This document shows, piece by piece, positions 34,131 to 41,549 of a DNA stretch of 64,000 nt; the first letter of the stretch is position 1; the number at the start of each line of letters is the position of its first letter. The notes under the pieces were generated by a model that saw only the letters and a list, made by a program, of their open reading frames with translations, did no database searches and was not told where the DNA came from. This DNA comes from Sporolactobacillus shoreicorticis. GTDB lineage: Bacteria > Bacillota > Bacilli > Bacillales > Sporolactobacillaceae. The translations under genes were made by a program, and so were the position numbers. Location of the stretch: positions 124,001 through 188,000 of the forward strand of contig NZ_JAMXWM010000004.1 of the NCBI RefSeq assembly GCF_024125445.1, given 5' to 3'.

Positions 34131-34364
34131 TTAATATAGTTCCCAGAACCCTTTTTTAGATGGTTTCATAATTTTCTTTTTTCTTAACGAATACGCCGCC
34201 CACCGCAAATCGTATTGCCATGTAAAGAAAAGGTCTCCTGATTTTTCTAATTCTTCTCGATAATTCTTCCATATGTATTTACTTACTTGTACAATTGTGG
34301 CTTTGCCCTCACTTTCAATTAATGCCTTTTCAACAAGATTAGGTAAATCAGCTCTTGTTAACAT
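34131..34364 (-). CDS. Small winged-helix protein of the methylase/GHKL module
   Basis: A 77-residue protein with a single winged-helix fold: LTRADLPNLVEKALIESEGK, SKYIWKNYREELEKSGDLF, then YDLRWAAYSLRKKKIMKPSK and GFWEL as the wing. This resembles N-terminal DNA-binding domains of restriction enzymes and small R-M control proteins. ATG 34364 has GGAGGAG 7 bases upstream. It sits 19 bp before the GHKL gene and is co-transcribed with it. It could regulate the module or target the ATPase to DNA (inference). Confidence 0.65.
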   Translation of the reverse strand: MLTRADLPNLVEKALIESEGKATIVQVSKYIWKNYREELEKSGDLFFTWQYDLRWAAYSLRKKKIMKPSKKGFWELY

Positions 34365-34437
34365 CCGTTTTCTCCTCCATGTATTTAATTCGATAATAAA
34401 TAGCCATTCCAATAGACCCGCTGAGAATTATAAAAAT

Positions 34438-34500
34438 AACCCACTACACAATTATTGTTAAGAATCTGCGGTTGATCTTCGGTGTAGTGGGTTTTTATTT
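34438..34500. terminator. Long-loop terminator between repressor and cargo module
   Basis: Arms 34438-34449 (AACCCACTACAC) and 34482-34493 (GTGTAGTGGGTT) are exactly complementary around a 32-nt loop, with T-rich flank to the right and A-rich flank to the left. A close relative of its left arm and loop recurs at 46894-46934 in the third prophage remnant. Confidence 0.7.
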
Positions 34501-34524
34501 TTGATTTCTAATAACGGTTTTTCG

Positions 34525-34860
34525 TTATTTAATTATTTTTTTATTCTTCTTCATCAGCCGGCGCGCTTCGATAAAGGCGCGAGCTTCCTCAATTTCTTCG
34601 TCAGACCACTTGTCCTTATCGAAGAAATACATTTCATTTTTATCACTTGAATTGCGAATGTCACTATCACCTAGAAGATATGGCCTGGAAACATCGAAAA
34701 ATTCAGCGATTTTCCTTAACAAATCAATAGAAGGCTGTCTTTCTCCTCGTTCGTACATTCCAATGGCGCTCTCACTTAATTTAAGTCGATCGCCTAAATC
34801 CTTTTGAGTAATGCCTTTTTCAATTCGAAGCGATTTTAATCTATTTTTGAAATCTGCCAT
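34525..34860 (-). CDS. CI-like XRE repressor of prophage 2
   Basis: A 111-residue repressor with a classical HTH (RLKSLRIEKGITQKDLGDRL, LSESAIGMYERGERQPSIDL) in residues 1-70 and a short acidic C-terminal tail (SDEEIEEARAFIEARRLMKK). AGGTGAT is 4-5 bases before the ATG. It is divergent from the Cro-like gene across a 120-bp region containing four operator-like dyads, and it would be the target of the neighbouring ImmA-type protease if that were active. Confidence 0.88.
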   Translation of the reverse strand: MADFKNRLKSLRIEKGITQKDLGDRLKLSESAIGMYERGERQPSIDLLRKIAEFFDVSRPYLLGDSDIRNSSDKNEMYFFDKDKWSDEEIEEARAFIEARRLMKKNKKIIK

Positions 34861-34883
34861 AATATCACCTATTAAAATAATAA

Positions 34884-34985
34884 CACGTTATGTGTGTATA
34901 TTTATATAGTTTATAATTAATCGCACTAAATGTGTTTACAACACGTAAAGTGTGGTTTATATTAAATTCATAAACACAATACGTG
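34884..34985. promoter_or_regulatory. Four CAC-N5-GTG operators of the lysogeny switch
   Basis: Dyads CACGTTATGTG (34884), CACTAAATGTG (34924), CACGTAAAGTG (34942) and CACAATACGTG (34975) are the only strong symmetric elements in the repressor/Cro intergenic region. The third lies inside the spacer of the rightward promoter. Spacing (40, 18 and 33 bp) suits cooperative binding of dimers. Confidence 0.7.
34935..34963 (+). promoter_or_regulatory. Rightward early promoter (PR-like)
   Basis: TTTACA (34935-34940), 17-bp spacer, TATATT (34958-34963). One operator dyad fills most of the spacer and another covers the transcription start side, so repressor binding would block it. Confidence 0.65.
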
Positions 34986-35003
34986 CGGAACGGTGGTGTG
35001 ATA

Positions 35004-35224
35004 ATGAATAAACAGCTAATTGCAAAAAGATTAATTTCCTTACGCGCAAATCGATCAAGAGAAGAGGTATCGAATGCAAACCATATAAGTATCAGTGCGC
35101 TTCAAATGTATGAAAATGGTCAAAGGATTCCAAAAAACGAAATAAAGGTTCGACTTGCAAATTACTATGAAACAAATGTTCAAGATATTTTTTTGATGAC
35201 AATCCGCACAATATGTGTTGTTAA
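35004..35224 (+). pseudogene. Cro-like XRE regulator with homopolymer frameshift
   Basis: ATG 35004 (GGTGGTG upstream) begins MNKQLIAKRLISLRANRSRE, then a HTH (ISISALQMYENGQRIPKNEI). With one extra T in the seven-T run at 35188-35194 the protein would end DIFFDDNPHNMCC, a normal Cro-like end with stop at 35222-35224. As written, the frame shifts there and runs on through the next gene to 35381. Either the gene is decayed or the T-run is miscalled. Confidence 0.65.
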
Positions 35225-35246
35225 CTTACTGAAAGGAGGTGGATCA

Positions 35247-35381
35247 ATGTTAAGTAACACGGAGCTGCTCCTGGTTCAGCTCAATAACAAAATGGATCGG
35301 ATTATTGAATTAATGGAAGGCAGCTTACCGGCTGACGATTCTTGGACAAGTCCAATTAATATTGTGGTAGCGCGCCCTTAA
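35247..35381 (+). CDS. Small early phage protein
   Basis: A 44-residue protein beginning MLSNTELLLVQLNNKMDRII, with an almost perfect GAAAGGAGGTGG site 4 bases upstream of ATG 35247, showing that it is translated on its own rather than as the tail of the shifted Cro frame. Amphipathic helix followed by a short flexible end. Function unknown. Confidence 0.6.
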   Translation: MLSNTELLLVQLNNKMDRIIELMEGSLPADDSWTSPINIVVARP

Positions 35382-35446
35382 TTAAACATAGCAGTTATGG
35401 GTGTGGAGCGGCTGACGGTGATGACACAGATGAGAGGGGGAGCAAG

Positions 35447-35623
35447 GTGGACTATAAAGAGTTAAATCAACTTCAACTTGAAACAGATGCTGTGAAGTTA
35501 AAAAAAGATCAGGAGGTTGCGAAAACGGTAATTTGTTTATGCCAAGAATTGAGAATAAATGGCATCGAAAAAATAACTCCGCGGATGGTGGCAGCCATAG
35601 CAGAGTTATCAAAACAGATTTAA
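35447..35623 (+). CDS. Small early phage protein
   Basis: A 58-residue protein from GTG 35447, with AGGGGGAG 7 bases upstream. Helical: LNQLQLETDAVKLKKDQEVA, then a Cys-containing segment and ELRINGIEKITPRMVAAIAE. Part of the rightward early operon; function unknown. Confidence 0.55.
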   Translation: MDYKELNQLQLETDAVKLKKDQEVAKTVICLCQELRINGIEKITPRMVAAIAELSKQI

Positions 35624-35784
35624 TTATTGCTTTCTAATTCATATGGTTTTTCAACAGCTTTAAAAAATAATTTGTAAGCTTCAGCGGTTTGTTACTCTGT
35701 GACGAAGCGACTTGACCTTGGCTGACTGAGCCAAGCAATGGTTATGTCTCTAGCAATTTCATCATTAGATGCATGTTCGCTCAT
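35620..35784 (-). pseudogene. Small phage protein with internal stop
   Basis: From ATG 35784 (GGAGGTG upstream) the leftward frame encodes MSEHASNDEIARDITIAWLS then hits TAA at 35692-35694; the same frame continues with QTAEAYKLFFKAVEKPYELE to 35620. The whole resembles a common ~55-residue phage protein family (…AEEVxxFYKxIYKAV…). The nonsense codon makes it a probable pseudogene. Confidence 0.5.
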
Positions 35785-35869
35785 ATTTTTCACCTCCTAT
35801 CTCTATCAGATAGGAATATTATACCAAACAAAATGACCTGCACTGATCTGAATGGAAGGAGGAATTTCT

Positions 35870-36094
35870 TTGGTAAAGCAATACCATTATCCACCAATGC
35901 CGCCTAAAGAAGCCTGTGATGTCTTTTTAAAATATGTTGAGTCATCCATTGAAATGAGCCAGAAGGACTTGAAAAAGTACGGTGATCTTGGATTCGAATC
36001 AGCCGTTAGTAAAGCTCAAACGGAATTAAGAGTGTATGAAAACTGCAAAAGAGCGTTAATCAATTATCTTAACGGTGCAACTTATACGGAATAA
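35870..36094 (+). CDS. Early phage protein of unknown function
   Basis: A 74-residue helical protein from TTG 35870, 6 bases after AAGGAGGA. ATG 35852 is upstream of that site and unlikely. It contains YHYPPMPPKEACDVFLKYVE and a C-terminal KAQTELRVYENCKRALINYL coiled helix. It is 14 bp before the next gene in the early operon. Confidence 0.6.
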   Translation: MVKQYHYPPMPPKEACDVFLKYVESSIEMSQKDLKKYGDLGFESAVSKAQTELRVYENCKRALINYLNGATYTE

Positions 36095-36108
36095 AGGGGA
36101 GTGGACAT

Positions 36109-36621
36109 GTGTCAATCGGTGCAAAGTTAAAAAATGCAATGAAAGCAGGGGCCGTGAAAGAGGCGGATTTGGCTGTGGATGTTCATTACTCCCGGCAGGC
36201 GGTCAGTGCGTGGGCAAATGAGAGACGGCGTGTTCCTGGTGATGTGTTACCGAAGTTGAACAATCGCTTCGATGATCCGGATCTCATGATGGAGATTGGT
36301 GTCTTGGCAACGAATGGTGTCTCGCTGCCACCGCTAGACGGTGATTATATTCGGCAAGACACGCTGGCGATGATTGACCTGGCGATGAAAGAGACGAAGG
36401 AAGCAATGGACAAGCTGGCAAAGGCTCAGCTGTACAAGCCACCTGAACATGCAACGGATCGGGACAAGCAAGAGGTTCAGAGCATCAATGAGGAAGTGCT
36501 CGAAGCAGCGTGTTCGATGGTTAACCTGGTCCGTGTGAATTGTCAGGAGTACGGGTTATCTTTTCGGACGATGTTCCAACAGTTGGAAGTCACATTGAAG
36601 GCGAGAAGGATGGGGAAATGA
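36109..36621 (+). CDS. HTH regulatory protein of the early region
   Basis: A 170-residue protein. The N-terminal ~60 residues form an XRE-like HTH (KEADLAVDVHYSRQAVSAWA, NERRRVPGDVLPKL). The rest is helical (MIDLAMKETKEAMDKLAKAQ; EEVLEAACSMVNLVRVNCQE). GTG 36109 follows AAAGGGGAG. Similar two-domain proteins occur between Cro and replication genes in Gram-positive phages and may act as antirepressor-like or replication-control factors. Confidence 0.62.
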   Translation: MSIGAKLKNAMKAGAVKEADLAVDVHYSRQAVSAWANERRRVPGDVLPKLNNRFDDPDLMMEIGVLATNGVSLPPLDGDYIRQDTLAMIDLAMKETKEAMDKLAKAQLYKPPEHATDRDKQEVQSINEEVLEAACSMVNLVRVNCQEYGLSFRTMFQQLEVTLKARRMGK

Positions 36622-36782
36622 ACAAGAATGTCCAAGCGCTGCGCGAACTTAGCAATCTTGCAATCTTGTTTGATGATGTGTCGTGCAGAATGAATGGCAA
36701 TGAGTTTACTCGTTTTGTAAACGAGCATGATCGTTTGGAACAGGCGAATGGAATTCAATTGATCGAGGTGAAAAAGCGATGA
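36618..36782 (+). CDS. Small early phage protein
   Basis: A 54-residue protein beginning MNKNVQALRELSNLAILFDD at ATG 36618, overlapping the previous stop (ATGA) with GGATGGGG upstream. Acidic and helical. It overlaps the next gene by 4 bp. No known domain. Confidence 0.55.
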   Translation: MNKNVQALRELSNLAILFDDVSCRMNGNEFTRFVNEHDRLEQANGIQLIEVKKR

Positions 36783-36943
36783 AAGAAGTCATGGATCGGA
36801 TCAGCGAATTGGAGAAGATTCGCAAGGGTTTGAAAAAGTTGGGCTGCGTATGGAGTGAACGGTGGGTTATGGCTGAGCTTGCGGAAATGAAAGCAGCTTT
36901 GAAGCGCATGAAAAAAGCCTCCGGTGCAACGGAGACCTGTTGA
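36779..36943 (+). CDS. Small early phage protein
   Basis: A 54-residue protein, MKEVMDRISELEKIRKGLKK at the start, with a Lys-rich second half (ELAEMKAALKRMKKAS). ATG 36779 overlaps the preceding TGA; AGGTG is ~8 bases upstream. The last codons contain a CTCCG/CGGAG dyad without a T-run. Function unknown. Confidence 0.5.
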   Translation: MKEVMDRISELEKIRKGLKKLGCVWSERWVMAELAEMKAALKRMKKASGATETC

Positions 36944-37006
36944 AATGCTTCATCAATCAAATAGGATATGCATCCATTTTAGCATGCTGAGGGAGAGGTG
37001 GTCAAT

Positions 37007-37315
37007 TTGGAAGGTGTTCAGGTCATTTTGAATGAGGATTTTTTGAAGGCTGAGGTTCAAAAGCTGATCCGTACGGAAATGGTGTGGTGGCACATGGACG
37101 ACCTAAGGGCGAAGACCGGGAAAAGCCAAAACTGGTTGAAGGACAACATTTTGTATCAGCCACGGTTCAGAAAAGAGCTGGAGACGTTCACACATTTTCC
37201 AGAAGCACAAGGCGACAAATGGTGTTTCATTGCAGACAAGATGGAGCAGTTTCTCAAGCTCCATTTCAGAGATATTTTTATTCCGGAAAACAGCAAGGTA
37301 AGGCGGTTAGGATAA
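37007..37315 (+). CDS. DUF771-like phage protein
   Basis: A 102-residue protein with the DUF771 pattern: MVWWHMDDLRAKTGKSQNWL, then PRFRKELETFTHFPEAQGDK and a C-terminal FLKLHFRDIF. TTG 37007 is 5 bases after GAGGTGG; the GTG at 36998 overlaps that site. The middle resembles an HTH used by small phage regulators. It is part of the rightward early operon. Confidence 0.65.
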   Translation: MEGVQVILNEDFLKAEVQKLIRTEMVWWHMDDLRAKTGKSQNWLKDNILYQPRFRKELETFTHFPEAQGDKWCFIADKMEQFLKLHFRDIFIPENSKVRRLG

Positions 37316-37334
37316 AAAATTGGGAGGCTTGGTC

Positions 37335-38080
37335 ATGAACTTGGAAAGCAATATTAAAGATGTCATCAGTAAAAAAAACTTGGAGATGGAACGGTTGAAA
37401 AACTGATCAGTGAGCAGCTGGAAAACGGAGTGAAAAATGCGCTTGACAATCTTTTTCGCTCGTATGGCGATGTTACACAGGTAATCAAAAAAAAGGTGAA
37501 ATCGGTCATGATTCCATACCTGGAATCCTACGACTATTCCGAATATCTCATCAAGTTGGATAGTGTCTTAGTGGATGTGATCAAAAATTCTGCATTGGAT
37601 AATAAAAAACTTCTGAGTAATTTCAAAAATCTGATGGTTGATCACGACATCAAAGAAATCGAGGTAACGGATCTATTTAATCGTTGGATGACGTTCGTTG
37701 AGAAAAATGTTGATACTGACGAGTTGGACATTGATTACGATGACGAGCCAACCTATGAAGCTGTTGACGTTTATTTTGAATTTGAACGCGATACCGAGAG
37801 AGACTGGAGCTGCTTCGAACATGCTACTTTGATTTTTGAATGCGAGCATGACGAAACAATGAATTTTGAAATTAAGCTCTATAGATACACTAAATCGTCA
37901 AACGAGGGCTGGACCATTGATTATAAACATGCTAGCGATCTAAGTTCACTCAGAAAAATTAATGAGTTTGAGGTTTTTCTCATGGCTCTTTGCCAAGATC
38001 ACACCGAATTAATTATTGATTCTGATGGTGACCGTAATGAAGTGACTCCTGAGAAGAGACCAGAACCAACATTTGAGTAA
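37335..38080 (+). pseudogene. Early phage protein with poly-A frameshift
   Basis: ATG 37335 has a GGGAGG site 8 bases upstream and encodes MNLESNIKDVISKK, but after the eight-A run at 37371-37378 the frame ends at 37405. One extra A would restore KLGDGTVEKLISEQLENGVK and join the long frame that runs to 38080 (FRSYGDVTQVIKKKVKSVMI, acidic C-terminus). The restored protein would be ~249 residues. Family not recognised. The long part alone starts at GTG 37430, without a ribosome site. Confidence 0.55.
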
Positions 38081-38097
38081 ATGATCAATGCCGGACA

Positions 38098-38154
38098 TGT
38101 TCCTGCCCGGCGCAGGGGTAATACCTAGTGTTGCTCATGCAGCGGGCAGGAACA
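38098..38154. repeat. Perfect 12-bp inverted repeat with 33-nt loop
   Basis: TGTTCCTGCCCG at 38098-38109 is complementary to 38143-38154. It lies in the leader before the gene at 38178 and is not followed by a T-run. It could be a regulatory RNA hairpin or part of the replication region. Confidence 0.5.
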
Positions 38155-38177
38155 CCGACAGGAAAGGGGACGATGGT

Positions 38178-38339
38178 TTGGCACTCAAGACAAACAAAGA
38201 CTGGTACGGGTTCTTCGCCACTCTGGAAGTGAACATGATCGTTCAGGACAAGCCTCATGTCGTTTCTTATGCCAAGGCGAATAAATGTAGGTATTACCGG
38301 CTGGCGAAGCAGGAACGGCAGGTGAGAGGCATTGGCTAA
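38178..38339 (+). CDS. Small early phage protein
   Basis: A 53-residue basic protein from TTG 38178, with AAAGGGGA 7 bases upstream. It reads MALKTNKDWYGFFATLEVNM then a Lys/Tyr/Arg-rich end. The longer reading from ATG 38088 has no ribosome site and would translate the inverted repeat. It overlaps the replication gene by 8 bp. Confidence 0.5.
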   Translation: MALKTNKDWYGFFATLEVNMIVQDKPHVVSYAKANKCRYYRLAKQERQVRGIG

Positions 38340-39174
38340 ATTCAGGCAGATTCATGTGAATTTTTGGTCGGATCCTAAAGTGATTGAGGAAATGACTCCG
38401 GAAGATCGCTATTTTTATCTTTACCTTTTAACCAATCCTTTGACGGCTCAAATAGGCGTTTATCAGATTACAAAAAAGCAAATGGCCTTTGATCTTGGCT
38501 ACTCACTTGAAACGGTCAACAGCTTGATTAATCGGTTTGAAATGCATCATCGGTTGATCAAATACAACCTTAATAAGACAGGTAAATCGGTGCTGGATTG
38601 TATTGACAAAGAATTAGCCTCCGTCAAAGACAAATCGCTGCTTACGTTAATCGTTGAGCACATTCCTAACGATACGATTGTAGAGCGGTTCTTACGTGTC
38701 GTTAACGATACGTGTAACGACACGTCAACGACAGGGGGACAAGAAGAAGAAAAAGAAGAAGAACAAGAAAAAGAAAAGACTTCTTGTCGAAAAACAAAGT
38801 TTTCCGACGAGCACCTGGGAATGGCGAATCTATTACTCTCTTTGATTCAAGCCAATAACCCGAATTACAAAGCTCCGGAAAAGTTGGATAAATGGGCAAA
38901 TGACATTCGTCTCATGATGGAGCGAGACAAGCGAACGAAAGAGCAGGTTGAGTATCTCATTCGTTGGTCACAGAAAGATGATTTTTGGAGCACAGTCATT
39001 TTATCTCCGAACAGCCTAAGAAAAGGTTTTGACAAAATGGTTGCGCGTTGCCGGCAAGAGAGCAAGCAAAAGCAAGGCAGAGGTTTTCCAACGAATCGTG
39101 CGCAGCAAAATGATGCAGCGATTGAAAGGTGGCTGAGGCAGAATGAATCAATTGCAAGTGGCCCATCTGGTTAA
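38332..39174 (+). CDS. Phage replication initiator (DnaD-like/replisome organizer)
   Basis: A 280-residue protein. The N-terminal winged-helix domain (residues ~1-90: FRQIHVNFWSDPKVIEEMTP, RYFYLYLLTNPLTAQIGVYQ) is typical of phage replisome organizers. A strongly acidic E/K linker (EEEKEEEQEKEK) separates it from a C-terminal domain (DEHLGMANLLLSLIQANNPN, DFWSTVILSPNSLRKGFDKM) of the DnaD/DnaB_2 class. The sequence coding for the linker contains a set of iterons, so the gene probably carries its own origin, as in lambdoid phages. Confidence 0.82.
   Translation: MAKFRQIHVNFWSDPKVIEEMTPEDRYFYLYLLTNPLTAQIGVYQITKKQMAFDLGYSLETVNSLINRFEMHHRLIKYNLNKTGKSVLDCIDKELASVKDKSLLTLIVEHIPNDTIVERFLRVVNDTCNDTSTTGGQEEEKEEEQEKEKTSCRKTKFSDEHLGMANLLLSLIQANNPNYKAPEKLDKWANDIRLMMERDKRTKEQVEYLIRWSQKDDFWSTVILSPNSLRKGFDKMVARCRQESKQKQGRGFPTNRAQQNDAAIERWLRQNESIASGPSG
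38668..38733. repeat. Iterons and inverted repeat inside the replication gene (putative origin)
   Basis: AACGATACG at 38668 and 38704, AACGACACG at 38716 and a partial AACGACA at 38727. Positions 38694-38704 and 38715-38725 form a perfect 11-bp inverted repeat around a 10-nt loop. Location within the linker-coding region of the initiator gene matches known phage origins. Confidence 0.6.
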
Positions 39175-39455
39175 GTGCATCGTGAAAATGTATCCGTTCG
39201 TTGTCGCTGATGATACATACATGAACATCTGGCTTGCAACGACAAAGCACGCAGACTTTAACGCAACAATGGAGCGCTTCTATCGCTACGTTAGCGATCC
39301 AAAAAGCCGTCACGCAGGCCGATCTTGTCGTGAATGGACGCGATTCTGGATTGTCTCAGGAGACGGAGAAGATGCGCCAGTGGGAAGCGGAAGCCAAGGC
39401 GCATCCGGTAAATAAAAGCAGACTGCCACGCTTGGAGGTGTTCGAAAATGATTGA
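39143..39455 (+). pseudogene. Phage replication-region protein with frameshift
   Basis: ATG 39143 encodes MNQLQVAHLVKCIVKMYPFV and continues to YVSDPKSRHA; then the frame must change near 39310-39320 to reach ADLVVNGRDSGLSQETEKMR and the C-terminus at 39455, which overlaps the helicase start and supplies its GGAGGT ribosome site. The unshifted frame ends at 39415 with an atypical Gly/Ser-rich sequence. It looks like the small protein that commonly lies between replisome organizer and helicase. Confidence 0.55.
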
Positions 39456-40455
39456 GGAACAAGCAACGATCGAAGCCGAGCAGGCAGTTCTTGGGTCCAT
39501 TTTGTATGACAATCAGCTGATGGACATGTGCTGGCTGACTGCGGATCATTTTTCTAAGGCAGCACATAAAGTGATCTTCACTGGCTTTGAAGCCTTGAAT
39601 CTTAAAGAGGCGCCGATCGATCCGGTGACACTTGCGAAAGAGCTTGGCAACAAGCTGCATCAAACAGGCGGCATTGGTTACTTGGCTGAGCTGGTCAACG
39701 GGATTGCAACGACATCGAACTTTGAGTTTTACGAACGGATCCTGAACGATGCACGGAAGCTGCGTGAAGCTAGGGCTAAAGCCAATCGCTTTGTGAACGA
39801 TCCAAGCACCGAAGGCATTGAAGAGTTGGCAAAATCGCTGGATGAGATCGCCGATGCGCGTCCGATCGATGACGAGATGACCGATCGCGAAAGCATGATG
39901 AAAATCTATGACTCACTTTTTGAGAAGCGCGGCGATATCTCCGGTGTAACCACAGGCATCACCGATCTTGATCGCATGACAAGCGGTCTGCAGGATGATG
40001 ACCTGATCATTGTTGCCGGTCGGCCATCCATGGGTAAGACAGCCTTTGCGCTGAATATTGCCAAGAGCGCAGCGGCCGATGATGTGGTGGTCGATCTGTT
40101 CAGCCTAGAAATGCCGAAAACAAAAATTCAGCAGCGGCTGCTGTCAGTGATTGGCAACATCGATGCGGGCAAGTGGCGCAATCCGGAACGATTCATGAGC
40201 GAACGAGACGTGGAGAGCGTCATCAAAGGCATGGGCATCTATGAACGATGGTCCTTAGCGATTCATGACCGACCGTCACAGACCATCGCCAACATCCGCG
40301 CAACCATTCGCAAGTCGATGAAAAAGCATCCGGATAAAAAGCAATTGGCGATCATTGACTATTTAAGCTTTATCAAGATCACCGGCAAGTATGAGCGCAG
40401 AGACCTGGCCATTGGCGCAGTCACAAGCGGTTTGAAACAGCTTGCCAGGCGTTAA
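39448..40455 (+). pseudogene. DnaB-like replicative helicase, C-terminally truncated by deletion
   Basis: 335 residues of a DnaB-type helicase: N-terminal domain (IEAEQAVLGSILYDNQLMDM), linker, Walker A (VAGRPSMGKTAFALNIAKSA), DLFSLEMPK, and Walker B AIIDYLSFI. The family normally has ~440-450 residues; here the sequence stops at GLKQLARR just where the remaining motif H3-H4 segment should begin. Immediately downstream is an endolysin fragment, so the break is the left edge of a large prophage deletion. ATPase may fold but hexamer function is doubtful. Confidence 0.85.
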
Positions 40456-40469
40456 CATCCAGTGCTCGA

Positions 40470-40694
40470 GTGCCGGGTATCTCCGGCAACGTGGATGAGA
40501 ACATTGCCTACACCAATGTGATTGCCGCACAGAAAAAATCCAAACTGAAAAAATCACCAACGCACAAAGTGGTTAAAGGCGATACGCTTTGGGATCTTGC
40601 GATTAAGAACAAGACAACGGTTGCGACGTTGAAGAAGTTGAACAAGCTCAAATCGGATACGATTTATCCAGGACAAATTCTGAAATTAAAATAA
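40470..40694 (+). pseudogene. Endolysin remnant: LysM C-terminal domain
   Basis: About 75 residues; the C-terminal ~45 are a LysM peptidoglycan-binding domain (HKVVKGDTLWDLAIKNKTTV, KLKSDTIYPGQILKL). The catalytic part is missing. The fragment starts 15 bp after the truncated helicase and is followed 14 bp later by a holin, so it is the right edge of the deletion that removed the structural genes of prophage 2. Confidence 0.75.
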
Positions 40695-40708
40695 GGGAGA
40701 GATCATTC

Positions 40709-40984
40709 ATGAAAATTAACTGGTTGGTACGATTTAAGAATAAGACTTTTGTTGTGGCGTTTGTGGCGCAGGTAATCGGTATTTTGGCGGCTGTGCTCAC
40801 ACTTGGTAATTCGTCGGGATGGTGGGCAATCCAATTTGATAGCAAGGCGCTGACCGATCAACTCACGCAGGCCATCGCTATTGTCTTCACGCTACTCGGC
40901 ACGCTGGGCGTTATCCAAGATCCGACAACCGCGGGCATTGGCGACAGCGAGCAGGCGCTGACATACGAAGAACCGAAGAAATAA
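40709..40984 (+). CDS. Phage holin, phi LC3 family (prophage 2)
   Basis: A 91-residue holin, homologous to the one at 26153 (both start MKINW, both end with DPTTAGIGDS). Two membrane helices (VVAFVAQVIGILAAVLTLGN and TQAIAIVFTLLGTLGVIQDP). AGGGAGAG is upstream of the ATG. It is intact but orphaned from a complete endolysin. Confidence 0.9.
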   Translation: MKINWLVRFKNKTFVVAFVAQVIGILAAVLTLGNSSGWWAIQFDSKALTDQLTQAIAIVFTLLGTLGVIQDPTTAGIGDSEQALTYEEPKK

Positions 40985-41297
40985 CATAACGTAATAAACC
41001 CGCCAAGATGGCAGGATACATATTTGAGTGATACGAAGATCGTTTAATAATGTGACTAATGTGTGAACATGAGATTTTTGTAGACTATTAATTTTATAGG
41101 TTAATCAGACGGATGCTTTGTCATATAATGTCGAACACCGTCGAAATCGGAGAATAACATGCGGGGGTGTGCGTGTTCACGCATCAAAACGTGCGGAATA
41201 CCGCACAAAAGATTTCGGAGTCACGTATGAAAAATGCGTTTTTTAGTTAGCACTAAAGTTGTATAATTATATTTGTTGAAAATAACGAGGAAGGAAT
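40985..41297. other. Intergenic stretch with short inverted repeats
   Basis: No coding sequence recognised. Short dyads such as GTGTTCACGCATCAAAACGT and GTGCGG/CCGCAC near 41175-41225 are visible. A -10-like TATAAT at 41260-41265 precedes the small membrane protein gene, with no clear -35. Confidence 0.35.
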
Positions 41298-41534
41298 ATG
41301 GGAGGAAGTATATACAGAAACAATATAGAAAAGGGAGACTTCTATGATATGTTAGAAAAAATAGTATGGTGGATTCAATATATTATTAACTTTCTTTTTA
41401 TGATATATATATCTAGGTATATTTCAAATGCATTTTATTCCACGCCGGGCTCTTTTCTAATTAGCATTTTCCTAATAGTAGTTTCTATTATTTTAGCGTA
41501 TCTCTTAACTATAAGATTTAAAAACAATATTTGA
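41298..41534 (+). CDS. Small two-helix membrane protein (cargo)
   Basis: A 78-residue AT-rich gene product with two hydrophobic helices (WWIQYIINFLFMIYISRYIS and FLISIFLIVVSIILAYLLTI) and short basic ends. ATG 41298 has AGGAAGG close by; ATG 41349 behind AAGGGAG is a possible shorter start. It lies 15 bp before a secreted-protein gene, so the two may act together, for example as an immunity/secretion partner (inference). Confidence 0.55.
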   Translation: MGGSIYRNNIEKGDFYDMLEKIVWWIQYIINFLFMIYISRYISNAFYSTPGSFLISIFLIVVSIILAYLLTIRFKNNI

Positions 41535-41549
41535 GTTGAGGAGGAACTT

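Noticed and set aside
38088-38177. Long N-terminal extension of the gene at 38178
   Set aside because: It would translate the perfect inverted repeat and has no ribosome site; TTG 38178 has one.
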